DNA from: Candidatus Nitrosocosmicus oleophilus
GTDB lineage: Archaea > Thermoproteota > Nitrososphaeria > Nitrososphaerales > Nitrososphaeraceae
Reading direction: 5' to 3'
Length of the DNA: 64,000 nucleotides
NCBI RefSeq assembly: GCF_000802205.1
Contig: NZ_CP012850.1
Location: 372,001 to 436,000 of the forward strand
A program made the translations under genes and the position numbers. Numbering within the stretch: position 1 is the stretch's first letter; every line of letters starts with the position of its first letter. The notes beneath the pieces were generated by a model, which was not told the origin of the DNA, made no database searches, and saw only the letters and a list, made by a program, of their open reading frames with translations. Below are positions 24,405 through 33,341 of the stretch, piece after piece.

Positions 24405-25190
24405 TTGGATAAAGATCTGAAATACATAGATCAAAGTAAAAACTTAATTAAGAATAGAACAGGCTATTCGATCTCAAAACTATTGGACTTTCTACAAATA
24501 GAATATAATTATGATAATGTTTTAAGTGATTCAAAATTAAATATAGATTTTAAGATCGGAGATAGATTCGTTAAAATAATTGAAAACGATACTGACATGA
24601 ATGAATTTAGAACCATTCAAGAAAGATTCCCATTTATAGATATGATTGCGATAGGGAGATCATCATACCTAGGCAAAATTGATGAGATGCAGAACATCTT
24701 CCTGTTTGACAAAGATAGCAAGCAGGTTGGTTCTATCTTTATCGAAGACCCATCACTATCATTTGATTATGCTCACATATTACCGCTGGTCGAAAAGTGT
24801 TCAATAATTCATGGTCATACATCTACTGTCATGGTAGAAATTATAGGGGAAATGAAAAATAATCTAGTGATCGACTTCTCAGAGGCTAAAAAATTAATAA
24901 AAGAAGCTTTGTATCAAATTGATCACAAATTCTTTATCAATAGAAAATATCTGAAGAAGGAAGATAAGGATCACTTTTTTATCGAATTTGATGGTCCAAA
25001 AGGATATTTTGATTTAAAAGTTCCAAAGTATACAACTTATCTTTTAGAAGGTGAGGCGACTGTAGAAAATCTTTCTACAGAAATCATAAGAATGCTGGCA
25101 GATAAAATGCCTGAGAATGTTCAGGCACTGGGTGTGTATATATACGAGGGAGTCAATAAAGGTGCCCATATTCTTTCTTATATCCGGTAA
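24405..25190 (+). CDS. 6-pyruvoyl-tetrahydropterin synthase/QueD-domain protein with extra N-terminal domain
   Basis: 261 residues from a TTG. The C-terminal 145 residues are a PTPS/QueD domain: zinc ligands His124 (SFDYAHIL), His136 and His138 with catalytic Cys132 (CSIIHGHT), the DFSEAKKLIKEAL stretch and YEGVNKGAHI near the end. The first 115 residues are an unrecognised mixed alpha/beta domain (FKIGDRFVKII, FPFIDMIAIG, NIFLFDKDSKQVGSIFIE). QueD makes 6-carboxy-tetrahydropterin on the way to preQ0 and archaeosine; PTPS-III enzymes act in folate synthesis. The N-terminal extension roughly doubles the usual size. It shares a promoter region (24335-24404) with the PP-loop gene. Confidence 0.85.
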   Translation: MDKDLKYIDQSKNLIKNRTGYSISKLLDFLQIEYNYDNVLSDSKLNIDFKIGDRFVKIIENDTDMNEFRTIQERFPFIDMIAIGRSSYLGKIDEMQNIFLFDKDSKQVGSIFIEDPSLSFDYAHILPLVEKCSIIHGHTSTVMVEIIGEMKNNLVIDFSEAKKLIKEALYQIDHKFFINRKYLKKEDKDHFFIEFDGPKGYFDLKVPKYTTYLLEGEATVENLSTEIIRMLADKMPENVQALGVYIYEGVNKGAHILSYIR

Positions 25191-25339
25191 CTCTTTTATT
25201 GAGTAAAATTCTGACACTATCATTTCAAAAGCACTATGCTAAAATTATTCGATTCAAACTACATTTAATATTCTATTTAGAGTGGTAGTACAGAACTTTC
25301 ATTAAGACTAAACTAGGAAGGTTAATAACTAATTAATAA

Positions 25340-27733
25340 ATGAGTATTACAAACCAAAAGTTGAGTTCAAAGATTACAGAAAAGATATGGTCATCAGATA
25401 TTGAGAGAAAGATCATAGAAGAATGGAAAGCTAATAACGTTTATGACAACATTGAAACTAATCAAAGTAAAGATAAATATTTTGTAATAGACACACCGCC
25501 TCCTTATCCATCTGGAAGACCGTGGCACATTGGTGCAGCTGCTCACTATTCGCAAATTGATATGATATCAAGAGTTGCCCGCTTAAAGGGCTTTAAAGTT
25601 ATTTTTCCAATTGGCGTGGATCGTAATGGAATTCCTGTAGAAATTCATACAGAAAAAAAATACAAGATCAGAATGAGAAATACAGAAAGGAAAGAATTTT
25701 TAAAATTATGCAAGCTAACTCTTGATGATACTGAAAACGAATTTATAGAAATTCTCCAAAGCCTGGGTTTAAGTGCGGATTTTAAACAGAAATATCAGAC
25801 AGATTCTCCGGATTTCAGAGCTTTCACGCAGTCAACATTTATTGAAATGTGGAATAAGGGATTAGTATATCTTGGAAATAGACCAAACAACTATTGTATT
25901 GATTGTGGTACCACAATAGCAGATGCAGAAATCATATATGATGATATTGAGACTAAATTAGTTTACATAAAATTTTATTTAGAAAATAATAATGAATTCA
26001 TCGTTATTGCCACTACTAGACCAGAACTCCTATTTGCGTGTCAAGCGGTAATTGTGAATCCAGATGACGAGAGATATAAAGAAATGCAAGGAAAGACTCT
26101 GAGAATTCCAATCTTTAATAGAGAAGTGAAAATAAGATCACATCACTCAGCTAACAAAAACTTTGGATCTGGAGCAGTGATGATTTGTAGTTATGGTGAC
26201 CTAAATGATGTTCAATTATTCAGAGAATTGGGTCTAATGGAAATTAGATCGATTAATTTGAATGGAAAAACGACAGAATTTGCCGGGATGTTTTCCAATT
26301 TACGTATAAAAGAAGCAAGAAGTAAAATAATAGACGAGTTAGAAAAGCAAGGATTAGTAGAAAAAATTGAAATTATTTCCCATAGGACTCCTCTTTGTGA
26401 AAGAAGTAAAACCCCGATTGAAATTATTTCTTTGGAAGATTATTATCTAAAACAAGTTGATTTTAAGTCGAATTTGTTAGAACAATCCAAAGATATAAAA
26501 TTCTATCCGGAAATGCATAGACAAATCTTATTAAATTGGATAAATTCAATTACCATAGACTGGCCCATTTCGAGAAGAAGGTTTTATGGAACTGAAATTC
26601 CGATATGGTATTGTACAAAATGTAAAAAACCAAACCTTCCTGAACCTGGAAAATATTATAGACCCTGGGATGAAAACCCACCATTTGATAAATGCACATC
26701 GTGTAATAATGACAAATTTGAAGGAGAAAAGAAGATTTTTGATACCTGGATGGATTCGAGCATAACCCCTCTATATATTACGAAATTTTACAAAAATAGA
26801 GAAACTTTTAATAAAATTTATCCTGTATCCATTAGGCCTCAAGGAAAGGACATTGTAAGAACATGGCTTTACTACACTCTTTTAAGATGTTTGTACCTTA
26901 CTAAACATATTCCATGGCATAGTGCGTGGATAATGGGATACGGGGTTGATGAAAAAGGGGAGAAAATGAGTAAAAGTAAAGGAAACGTAATTGATCCTCT
27001 CCCTATAATTAAAAAGTATGGTGCTGATGCATTTAGGTTCTGGTCTGCGAGTGAGACAAATGTTGGGTATGATTTTAGATGTTCGGAGCAAAAAATACAA
27101 AGTGCACAAAAATTCTTATCAAAATTGTGGAACATTGGAAGATTCATCTCTAATTTCGAAATAATTGATGAAAATAATAGACCCCAAGAACTAGAAGCAA
27201 CTGATAAATGGATTTTGTCAGAACTTGCAAGCATGACCAAAAAATGTCTTGACGGTTATGAAGAATTGAATTTTTTTATCCCCGCTAATGCATTAAGAGA
27301 GTTTACGTGGAACATTTTTGCTGCCCATTATATTGAAATGATAAAAAGTAGAGCGTATAACAATGAATCAGAAGAAGAAAGGAAATCAGCTCTATATACA
27401 ATTCATAAATGTTTTAGAACTATATTGCTTTTGTTAGAGCCGATTTCTCCTTTCATTACATATGAGCTGTGGAAGAAAATTTATGAGGATGGAGAGATAG
27501 TTTCGGAGCAAAAAAAAATTCCCACTGTGGAGATAGAATATGATGCACTTGTTTCATCCACTCAACACATTGTCAAATTCAATTCGGAAATATGGAATAA
27601 GAAGAAGGAAACTCTTTCTAGTGTTACAAATAAGCCACTTTCCTTAAAAGACCCTATAAAAACACAGATACCCCGCGAACTAGAATTATTTAAGGATGAT
27701 TTAATATTGATGCACAATATTATAGTAGAGTAA
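25340..27733 (+). CDS. valS: valyl-tRNA synthetase
   Basis: 797 residues, class I synthetase of the Val/Ile/Leu group. The signature 1 variant PYPSGRPWHIGAAAHYS (HIGA in place of HIGH, residues 63-66), the editing domain (ATTRPELLFACQAVIVN, GSGAVMICSYGD), WPISRRRFYGTEIPIWYC with zinc cysteines, DTWMDSSITPLY and KMSKSKGNVIDP (about residue 540) are all visible. DTWMDSSITPL and the short C-terminus fit ValRS rather than IleRS or LeuRS. It charges tRNA-Val in the cytoplasm. ATG start. It runs the same way as the QueD-like gene after 149 bases. Confidence 0.93.
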   Translation: MSITNQKLSSKITEKIWSSDIERKIIEEWKANNVYDNIETNQSKDKYFVIDTPPPYPSGRPWHIGAAAHYSQIDMISRVARLKGFKVIFPIGVDRNGIPVEIHTEKKYKIRMRNTERKEFLKLCKLTLDDTENEFIEILQSLGLSADFKQKYQTDSPDFRAFTQSTFIEMWNKGLVYLGNRPNNYCIDCGTTIADAEIIYDDIETKLVYIKFYLENNNEFIVIATTRPELLFACQAVIVNPDDERYKEMQGKTLRIPIFNREVKIRSHHSANKNFGSGAVMICSYGDLNDVQLFRELGLMEIRSINLNGKTTEFAGMFSNLRIKEARSKIIDELEKQGLVEKIEIISHRTPLCERSKTPIEIISLEDYYLKQVDFKSNLLEQSKDIKFYPEMHRQILLNWINSITIDWPISRRRFYGTEIPIWYCTKCKKPNLPEPGKYYRPWDENPPFDKCTSCNNDKFEGEKKIFDTWMDSSITPLYITKFYKNRETFNKIYPVSIRPQGKDIVRTWLYYTLLRCLYLTKHIPWHSAWIMGYGVDEKGEKMSKSKGNVIDPLPIIKKYGADAFRFWSASETNVGYDFRCSEQKIQSAQKFLSKLWNIGRFISNFEIIDENNRPQELEATDKWILSELASMTKKCLDGYEELNFFIPANALREFTWNIFAAHYIEMIKSRAYNNESEEERKSALYTIHKCFRTILLLLEPISPFITYELWKKIYEDGEIVSEQKKIPTVEIEYDALVSSTQHIVKFNSEIWNKKKETLSSVTNKPLSLKDPIKTQIPRELELFKDDLILMHNIIVE

Positions 27734-27770
27734 GAAATTTCTAAAAAGAAAGTAAATAGGCTGTTTGGTG

Positions 27771-28139
27771 TTAGGCCTTATTTCCACTAACTATATCGAG
27801 AATATCTTCTGCCAAATCAATTACGTTTTGAGACTCTAGGTTAGGCTCTAAAGTAATCAACAACATTTTCTTATCTAAGTAAAACGTTAGCAGTGATAAC
27901 TTCTCACGTTCGACGTATACAAAACGAGCTTTACCCATAGTATCGTCAAACCTTTCTCTCATAGACTTTCTAAGGGCAGTATGAGTCAAATACAATTCTT
28001 CGCTTGGTTGATCAACAATAGAATCAATTCCATGACGCATTCCACCGACTATCAAAGATCCGGTTTCATCAATTAATCCAGCATATCGGATACCTTCGTT
28101 TAACTCAAAAATAGTATCAATTATTTTTTGGTAGTCCAT
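27771..28139 (-). CDS. small roadblock/longin-like protein (DUF6659-like)
   Basis: 122 residues of alternating short strands and helices: IRYAGLIDETGSLIVGGMRHG, LTHTALRKSMRERFDDTMG, FVYVEREKLSLLTFYLDKKMLLITLEP. This resembles the thaumarchaeal small proteins annotated DUF6659, a roadblock-like fold; the assignment is from memory. A diverged paralogue is at 36725-37099 (same layout: FSGVIEKSGHLNI, AYTVDLRKAFITSFG, LKILIIPVKEHMLFLVI). Such proteins are guessed to be sensors or small GTPase partners, without proof. It converges on valS. Confidence 0.7.
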   Translation of the reverse strand: MDYQKIIDTIFELNEGIRYAGLIDETGSLIVGGMRHGIDSIVDQPSEELYLTHTALRKSMRERFDDTMGKARFVYVEREKLSLLTFYLDKKMLLITLEPNLESQNVIDLAEDILDIVSGNKA

Positions 28140-28409
28140 AAATAAATAGAATATTCACTATTTATTGAATGTTAAGATTATCTTTGTGTTTATTTCAATA
28201 TAATCCAAAAAACATTTTTATTCGAATGTATAGAAATAGCAAAAACTTTGTAATTATGAAGATCTTATTATAAGTAAATCGCCTTAATCTTATTAACCTA
28301 TAACGTATAAACGACATAACTTTTTAATAATTTTTTTGTTAATTAACATATGAGGAACAAAAGTATAGAAGAAAAGTATAGAAGAGAATCGGTGAAGAGA
28401 AAAGGAGCA

Positions 28410-30431
28410 CTAATTTGCAACTATTTCTCTCACGCTAAGGTTCTTTATATCGACGTTTGAAGTTCCGTCCCATCGGAATGTAGCTATCGGACCTCCCCAT
28501 GAAATTAATTCATCTGGGCTTCCTCCACATCTATCACCATCTTCACCGAATCCGCCGCTATCAGTATAGCCAAACACTTTCTTCCATTGACCATTATTGT
28601 TTTCGTCGACCCAGTTTTCGAGTTTTACTGCTGGCTCACCATTTACTACAGTATTATACATGACAGCTTTGTAGCCTATCCATTTATCTTCGATAGAACC
28701 TATGTTTTTCTGGGCAGGTGTAAAGGAGTAACCACCTGAATGCCATTGCTCTTTAGCAAAACGAGAACGTCCATCTTTGAACAAGCCTCCTTTGTATGCT
28801 GTGCCTTCACATGGTTCATCGGAGTTATGATGACCACCACGGGAATACCATGTTAGATCAAAATCAGAATCCGAAGCTGAATTGATTTTGACATATCCGG
28901 TCATTTCTATATTCCTCCAATCATTTATGGCTTGCATATATCCCTTGGATGACAATTGCTTTTGATCGTATGTTTTAATATCACCTTGGTGATACCCAGC
29001 ACTAGTCATTACATTCATCCTAACCTTATCAGATGTTACCTTATATGATCCATCGGCATTTTTCTTTAGGGTCAATTTGGGATCAAACCTATTGTCAGAA
29101 GAAGGATTATTCATATTCATGAACCATTTTTCGCCGTTTGGTTTGTCAGGATAAAGTTTCTTTATGCCAAACACATCTGTTTGGTTGTTTGGACTTGGGT
29201 CTGGGCCTGGTCCGGGGTTGGGGTCTGGGCCAGGGTTGGGGTCTGGACCGGGACCTGGGCCTGTTGATGAAGGCTTAGAAAATGCTCGGATCTCAGCTAC
29301 AGAGGCCCAATCATTTTCTGTATTACCATTTACAGTAACTCGAACGTACTTTGCTGTCAAATTAGAATCTTGAATCAGATAACGTTCATGTGAGTTGGTT
29401 TGTCCACTGCTCTTCCCATCAAATAGAGGCGTAAAGGTAGTACCGTCTTGGGAGGTTGAAATCATAAAGTCGTTTATCCTGACGTCACCTCTATGCCATG
29501 CAATATCTACAGCACAAAGTATATCATTTTTCTCAAGCTCAATTTGAATATAAGAGCCGGATCCATAGTTTGACCACCTGGTATTAAGGTTATTATCAAG
29601 TACGTTTTGTGGTCTGTTACCATCATCACCACTAGCACCTATTCTAGTAACTTTATCTTGAACACATCCCGCAGGCAATTGACCGGGGTTGGGGTCTGGG
29701 CCAGGGTTGGGGTCTGGACCGGGACCTGGGCCTGTTGATGAAGGCTTAGAAAATGCTCGGATCTCAGCTACAGAGGCCCAATCATTTTCTGTATTACCAT
29801 TTACAGTAACTCGAACGTACTTAGCATGCAAATTGGGATCATTAACCACATAAGACTCATATGAATTAGTATTACCGCTGGACTTGCCAGAAAAGAGAGG
29901 CGTAAAGGTAGTACCGTCTTGGGAGGTTGAAATCATAAAGTCGTTTATCCTGACGTCACCTCTATGCCATGCAATATCTACAGCACAAAGTATATCATTT
30001 TTCTCAAGCTCAATTTGAATATAAGAGCCGGATCCATAGTTTGACCACCTAGTGTTAAAGTTATTGTCAAGTACGTTTTGGGGCACAGTGTTACCATCAT
30101 AACCACTAGCACCTATTCTAGTAACTTTATCTTGAACACAGTCTGCAGGCAATTGTTGAGCAGGACTTGGGGCTGGTGTGGGTGTTTGGGCTGGTGTGGG
30201 TGTTTGGGCTGGTGTGGGTGTTTGGGCTGGTGCAGGATTCGGGTTAGGCCAAGGCCAAGGCCAAGAATTTCCATCGCTTCCTGGTGAAGGCACCCCGTCT
30301 AGATAGCCACCTATTATATCATTGATGTTCACACTAGCATATGCATTAATGACAAGGTTGGACAGTCCAGGTGTAGAAAGAATTAATGTTAATGCTAGAA
30401 AAACATATAAAAAGTTATTATATTTTTTCAT
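28410..30431 (-). CDS. secreted protein with two discoidin (F5/8 C-type) domains and a C-terminal sandwich domain
   Basis: 673 residues. Signal peptide at 1-32, a Pro/Thr linker (TPTPAQ repeats, about 65-90), discoidin domain 1 (about 95-230), a Pro/Gly/Asp linker (PGPDPNP repeats), discoidin domain 2 (about 252-385), a second linker, and a 235-residue C-terminal domain (about 415-650). The last is rich in Trp, Gly and Asn (EKWFMNMNNPSSDNRF, DLTWYSRGGHHNSDEPCEGT, KLENWVDENNNGQW), like a concanavalin-type lyase or carbohydrate-binding fold. The two discoidin units share most of their DNA (offset 471 bases). A role in binding or modifying extracellular polysaccharide is inferred; no catalytic residue can be assigned. 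Confidence 0.88.
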   Translation of the reverse strand: MKKYNNFLYVFLALTLILSTPGLSNLVINAYASVNINDIIGGYLDGVPSPGSDGNSWPWPWPNPNPAPAQTPTPAQTPTPAQTPTPAPSPAQQLPADCVQDKVTRIGASGYDGNTVPQNVLDNNFNTRWSNYGSGSYIQIELEKNDILCAVDIAWHRGDVRINDFMISTSQDGTTFTPLFSGKSSGNTNSYESYVVNDPNLHAKYVRVTVNGNTENDWASVAEIRAFSKPSSTGPGPGPDPNPGPDPNPGQLPAGCVQDKVTRIGASGDDGNRPQNVLDNNLNTRWSNYGSGSYIQIELEKNDILCAVDIAWHRGDVRINDFMISTSQDGTTFTPLFDGKSSGQTNSHERYLIQDSNLTAKYVRVTVNGNTENDWASVAEIRAFSKPSSTGPGPGPDPNPGPDPNPGPGPDPSPNNQTDVFGIKKLYPDKPNGEKWFMNMNNPSSDNRFDPKLTLKKNADGSYKVTSDKVRMNVMTSAGYHQGDIKTYDQKQLSSKGYMQAINDWRNIEMTGYVKINSASDSDFDLTWYSRGGHHNSDEPCEGTAYKGGLFKDGRSRFAKEQWHSGGYSFTPAQKNIGSIEDKWIGYKAVMYNTVVNGEPAVKLENWVDENNNGQWKKVFGYTDSGGFGEDGDRCGGSPDELISWGGPIATFRWDGTSNVDIKNLSVREIVAN

Positions 30432-30749
30432 TTATACACTTACCTCCATTTAAAATTGTATTTCTTTGTAAACTCAAATCAATTTCGATAAGTAATACTG
30501 CAGTATTTATGCTCATTCTAAGAAATTAAGAGAATGTCATATTTATGAGACGCTTGTTTTTGTTATCAAAGAAAAATAAAGTAATTAGTTATGAAAATAT
30601 GATGATCAAAAATTCTTATTTAAATTATACCATCATTATTTTACTACTCTTTGAAACATAAGAAGAGAATATTAAATAAAATTATATGAATTTCTATTAC
30701 AAATTAAAACATATTTCATAAATATTAACAACCGTAATATAAATTAGAA
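30432..30749. other. divergent promoter region
   Basis: 318 very AT-rich bases between two divergently transcribed secreted-protein genes. Several TATA-like stretches occur near both ends. Nothing else is recognised. Confidence 0.45.
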
Positions 30750-31676
30750 TTGTTTCAATATATTAAGATTAAAAATGTAGCAATCATAAGTGCATTTATT
30801 GTCTTTATTATTAGTTCATCGATATCATTTGGTTTAAATAATAAGGTTTTTGCTGCCCCCATAGACCTACCTAAAGTCAGTTTTAACCATAATGGAGGCA
30901 TAAGTGATCTCAGCCCAACGTTAACTGTGAAAGATAAAATAATGACCAAAGTCGGACAACCAGAGGATGAAAACAAAATGGAGTACAAGTCATTAATCTA
31001 CGCTATAAACAGGGGAGATACAATATCGCTTAACTTTGAAGAGGAGCCCTCTCAAGTTGATGCTTTTCTCATAGATTATGAAACCGATTATAGTACATTA
31101 TGGGCGCTAGAAAAAACGCCAACCGGTGAGTATATTGCAAACACTCCCTCGCCTGGTCTTTATAATCTAGATGTACATGCCATATATCCAGACGGAGAAT
31201 ACGTATCATACTCGAAGTTACTTAACGTTGTAGATAACGATCTAAATCTTCTAAGTTTAACTCCTCAAAACAATCAATGTGGTAATGAGATAACATTAGA
31301 CAAGTTAACTGCAAGTGGCAATCCGGCCACAAGCATTTTGAATCAAGTAATTAATCAGCCACTAATCAAAGAGTTATCATTTGGGATCATTGATGAATTG
31401 AACGTTCAATTAAACGATGTTAAAAACGTTTGTGGAATTCAATTAGGGCTCAAAAATTCACAAAATGATATCAATTTCTTTGCAGTACAAAGTTCAACAG
31501 ATGGATCACAATATTCTGATCCAATAGTTTTTGCAAACACAGGATTCAGCGGCGAGTTACCAGAAATGTACATATACCCAAATTCAGTTGAAGCCAAATT
31601 CTTAAAATTAGTGCCTCTTGGAGGCACATTGGAAAAAGGCTTGGGAATCACGGACTTTAAATTATTCGGTCCGTAA
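30750..31676 (+). CDS. secreted protein with C-terminal discoidin-like domain
   Basis: 308 residues from a TTG. Signal peptide at 1-36 (ending VFAAP). The central part (SLIYAINRGDTISLNFEEEP, IYPDGEYVSYSKLLNVV) looks like an immunoglobulin-like domain. Residues about 180-306 follow the discoidin pattern (NPATSILNQVINQPLIKE, CGIQLGLKNSQNDINFFAVQSSTDG, AKFLKLVPLGG, then LGITDFKLFG). This echoes the DNFNTRWSNY...VRVTVNG...VAEIRAF layout in the divergent neighbour, but sequence identity is low. It probably acts with that neighbour at the cell surface. A T9 tract 30 bases after the stop ends the transcript. Confidence 0.72.
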   Translation: MFQYIKIKNVAIISAFIVFIISSSISFGLNNKVFAAPIDLPKVSFNHNGGISDLSPTLTVKDKIMTKVGQPEDENKMEYKSLIYAINRGDTISLNFEEEPSQVDAFLIDYETDYSTLWALEKTPTGEYIANTPSPGLYNLDVHAIYPDGEYVSYSKLLNVVDNDLNLLSLTPQNNQCGNEITLDKLTASGNPATSILNQVINQPLIKELSFGIIDELNVQLNDVKNVCGIQLGLKNSQNDINFFAVQSSTDGSQYSDPIVFANTGFSGELPEMYIYPNSVEAKFLKLVPLGGTLEKGLGITDFKLFGP

Positions 31677-31705
31677 TTCCTAACGTAATTGTTTAAGAAA
31701 TAATC

Positions 31706-31714
31706 TTTTTTTTT
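31706..31714 (+). terminator. poly-T terminator
   Basis: Nine consecutive T residues 30 bases after the stop of the discoidin-like protein gene, just before the convergent RidA gene. Confidence 0.5.
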
Positions 31715-31725
31715 AATTTTAATTC

Positions 31726-32211
31726 TCATATCTGAATAATAAAATCAATTTCTACTGGAGAATTTAGTGGCAGACTATTCACCCCTACAGCTACTCTTGA
31801 GTGCCGCCCTAGATCTCCAAACACCTCAATAAGGAAATCTGAAGCTCCATTAATGACTTTTGGATGATCCGTGAAAGCATCATCACAGTTAACATAACCT
31901 GTGATTTTGACTATTCTTTTTACTTTATCTAAGTCACCAATTAGGCCCTTAACAATAGAGAAAGCATTTAAACAACAAATTTTACAAGCTAGTTGAGCAT
32001 CCTCGATTGTAATTTGTTTGCCTACTTTGCCTCTAAATTTTAGGTCGTTTGATGGCGAATTTACATCAATTGGAAGTTGACCTGAAATAAAAACTAGATC
32101 GTTGACATTTACTATTGGGACGTACGAACCTAATGCTTTTGGTTTCCCAATTGGAATAACAAGATTTAAAGACTCTATTTTTTTCTCTGGTGTCATGTTT
32201 GGATATTCCAT
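31726..32211 (-). CDS. RidA/YjgF family protein
   Basis: 161 residues from the ATG at 32211 (MEYPNMTPEKKIESL). A longer frame to 32304 runs through the divergent promoter of the cupredoxin gene and is rejected. The family core is FISGQLPIDVN, GKVGKQITIEDAQLACKICCLNAFSIVKG, VVKITGYVN-like VKITGYVNCDDAF, FGDLGRHSRVAVGVNSLPLNSPVEIDFIIQI. Arg in HSRVAVGV is the conserved substrate-binding residue of deaminating RidA proteins. At 161 residues it is longer than archetypal RidA (about 128) and closer to the YjgF subfamily with an N-terminal extension. It likely hydrolyses reactive enamine/imine intermediates. Confidence 0.88.
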   Translation of the reverse strand: MEYPNMTPEKKIESLNLVIPIGKPKALGSYVPIVNVNDLVFISGQLPIDVNSPSNDLKFRGKVGKQITIEDAQLACKICCLNAFSIVKGLIGDLDKVKRIVKITGYVNCDDAFTDHPKVINGASDFLIEVFGDLGRHSRVAVGVNSLPLNSPVEIDFIIQI

Positions 32212-32247
32212 GATTAGAATTAAAAGGTTAACTTTTGCATTCAGTAA

Positions 32248-32260
32248 CCTTTTTAATATC
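32248..32260 (+). promoter_or_regulatory. TATA box of the stalked cupredoxin gene
   Basis: CCTTTTTAATATC is centred about 26 bases before the ATG at 32280, so the message should start at the start codon. This spacing decides the start choice against the upstream in-frame codon at 32235, which lies before the box. Confidence 0.6.
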
Positions 32261-32279
32261 TTTGACTTTTGTTGTAAAT

Positions 32280-33005
32280 ATGTCAAAGGAGGGCGACCTT
32301 CCAAAACTTCCGATCAAAAAAAGGAAAATAGGTACTATAGGTGCCTCTCTTATTGTTATGGGCTTATCATTGTTATTTATCTACATATTGTGGGCATCCT
32401 TTGGCTATATTGGCCCTTCGTTCTCGTCTGATGTTTTAAATTTGCAACAATCAACTTTAAGAGCCCAATTTCACTTACCGGAAGAACCAGTTATCACAGA
32501 TCCTACGGTATTACAAACTCCACCATCTCTTCGCCCATTTTTGACAGACAATGCAACTAGTGGTTCGACCAATGCAACTAGTGGTTCGACCAATGCAACT
32601 AGTGGTTCGACCAATGCAACTAGTGGTTCGACCAATGCAACTAGTGGTTCGACCAATGCAACTAGTGGTTCGACCAATGCAACTGATCAAGCTTCAGATA
32701 ATACGCAAGTATCAATAGTTCCAGGAGCATCTACTTTGACCGATACGGCATTCAGTCCAAGTTCTATCGAAGTTACTGTTGGTCAAACAGTAGTATGGAC
32801 AAACGATGATTCTGCATTCCATACAGTAACATCTGGAACTGCCGGTGCAGCAGACGCAGGTAAGGAATTTGATTCGGGTCTAAAGGGTCCAACAGCTCTG
32901 ACTAGTAAGGGGAAAACTTTTGAGCATACGTTCGATAGAATTGGCGATTATCCTTATTTTTGTACCTTACATCCAGCAATGGTTGGCAATGTGATAGTGA
33001 AGTAA
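32280..33005 (+). CDS. membrane-anchored plastocyanin-like protein with glycosylation-sequon repeat stalk
   Basis: 241 residues from ATG 32280. A cytoplasmic basic segment (KKRKIGT) and one transmembrane helix (about 20-45) are followed by a spacer and six tandem NATSGST repeats. The C-terminal cupredoxin (about 145-241) has type 1 copper ligands His in SAFHTVTSG, Cys228, His231 and Met234 (YFCTLHPAMVG). Every repeat contains an N-x-T sequon, so the stalk is likely heavily N-glycosylated. It is probably an extracellular electron carrier or a donor for NirK or the ammonia oxidation chain, held away from the membrane. The cupredoxin resembles the C-terminal domain of the protein at 7515-9179. 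Confidence 0.9.
   Translation: MSKEGDLPKLPIKKRKIGTIGASLIVMGLSLLFIYILWASFGYIGPSFSSDVLNLQQSTLRAQFHLPEEPVITDPTVLQTPPSLRPFLTDNATSGSTNATSGSTNATSGSTNATSGSTNATSGSTNATSGSTNATDQASDNTQVSIVPGASTLTDTAFSPSSIEVTVGQTVVWTNDDSAFHTVTSGTAGAADAGKEFDSGLKGPTALTSKGKTFEHTFDRIGDYPYFCTLHPAMVGNVIVK
32550..32675 (+). repeat. 21-bp coding tandem repeat, six copies
   Basis: Six visibly identical 21-base units (beginning AATGCAACTAGTGG) encode NATSGST; a seventh partial unit follows. Perfect identity suggests recent slippage or selection for length. Confidence 0.95.
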
Positions 33006-33341
33006 AACTAAAGGCATCTAATTTGTCTGTCTTCGTCGATGAAATTAATAACGTAGATGTTTCCATTATATTTGTTTAATTTCATAGTGGGTTCAAACAA
33101 TTATCTTTCCTCCAAATGCAGATAAGAACATCAATGATAAACGCCACCAGAACAGAGATCTCAACATGAATTCGAAAAGGGAGCAAAAGAAAAGGAAATC
33201 GTTGAACGTGAAATTCTAATCGCGTGTTTCTTGCCAATCTGTGACTAAAGATCTGTTATTTTATCTAATTGTGGTATTTTCAGTATAGTGTAAGAAAGGT
33301 TGATCAATACATAATAAATATAATCAAGTATCTTCAGAGTC
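33006..33341. other. intergenic region, no gene recognised
   Basis: 336 bases. Only very short frames occur, for example a 17-codon basic frame near 33168, which I do not accept. A promoter for the following gene is expected in the last 50 bases. Confidence 0.4.

Noticed and set aside
23558-24427. Longer form of the asparagine-synthase-like protein with a hydrophobic N-terminus
   Set aside because: The added 31 codons cover the divergent promoter and overlap the QueD-like gene start; a GTG at 24334 fits the domain.
28351-28470. About 39-codon plus-strand frame (MRNKSIEEKYRRES...)
   Set aside because: It runs antisense into the 3' end of the discoidin gene and owes its length to a small AAGTATAGAAG repeat.
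32211-32304. N-terminal extension of RidA
   Set aside because: It crosses the TATA box and start of the divergent cupredoxin gene.
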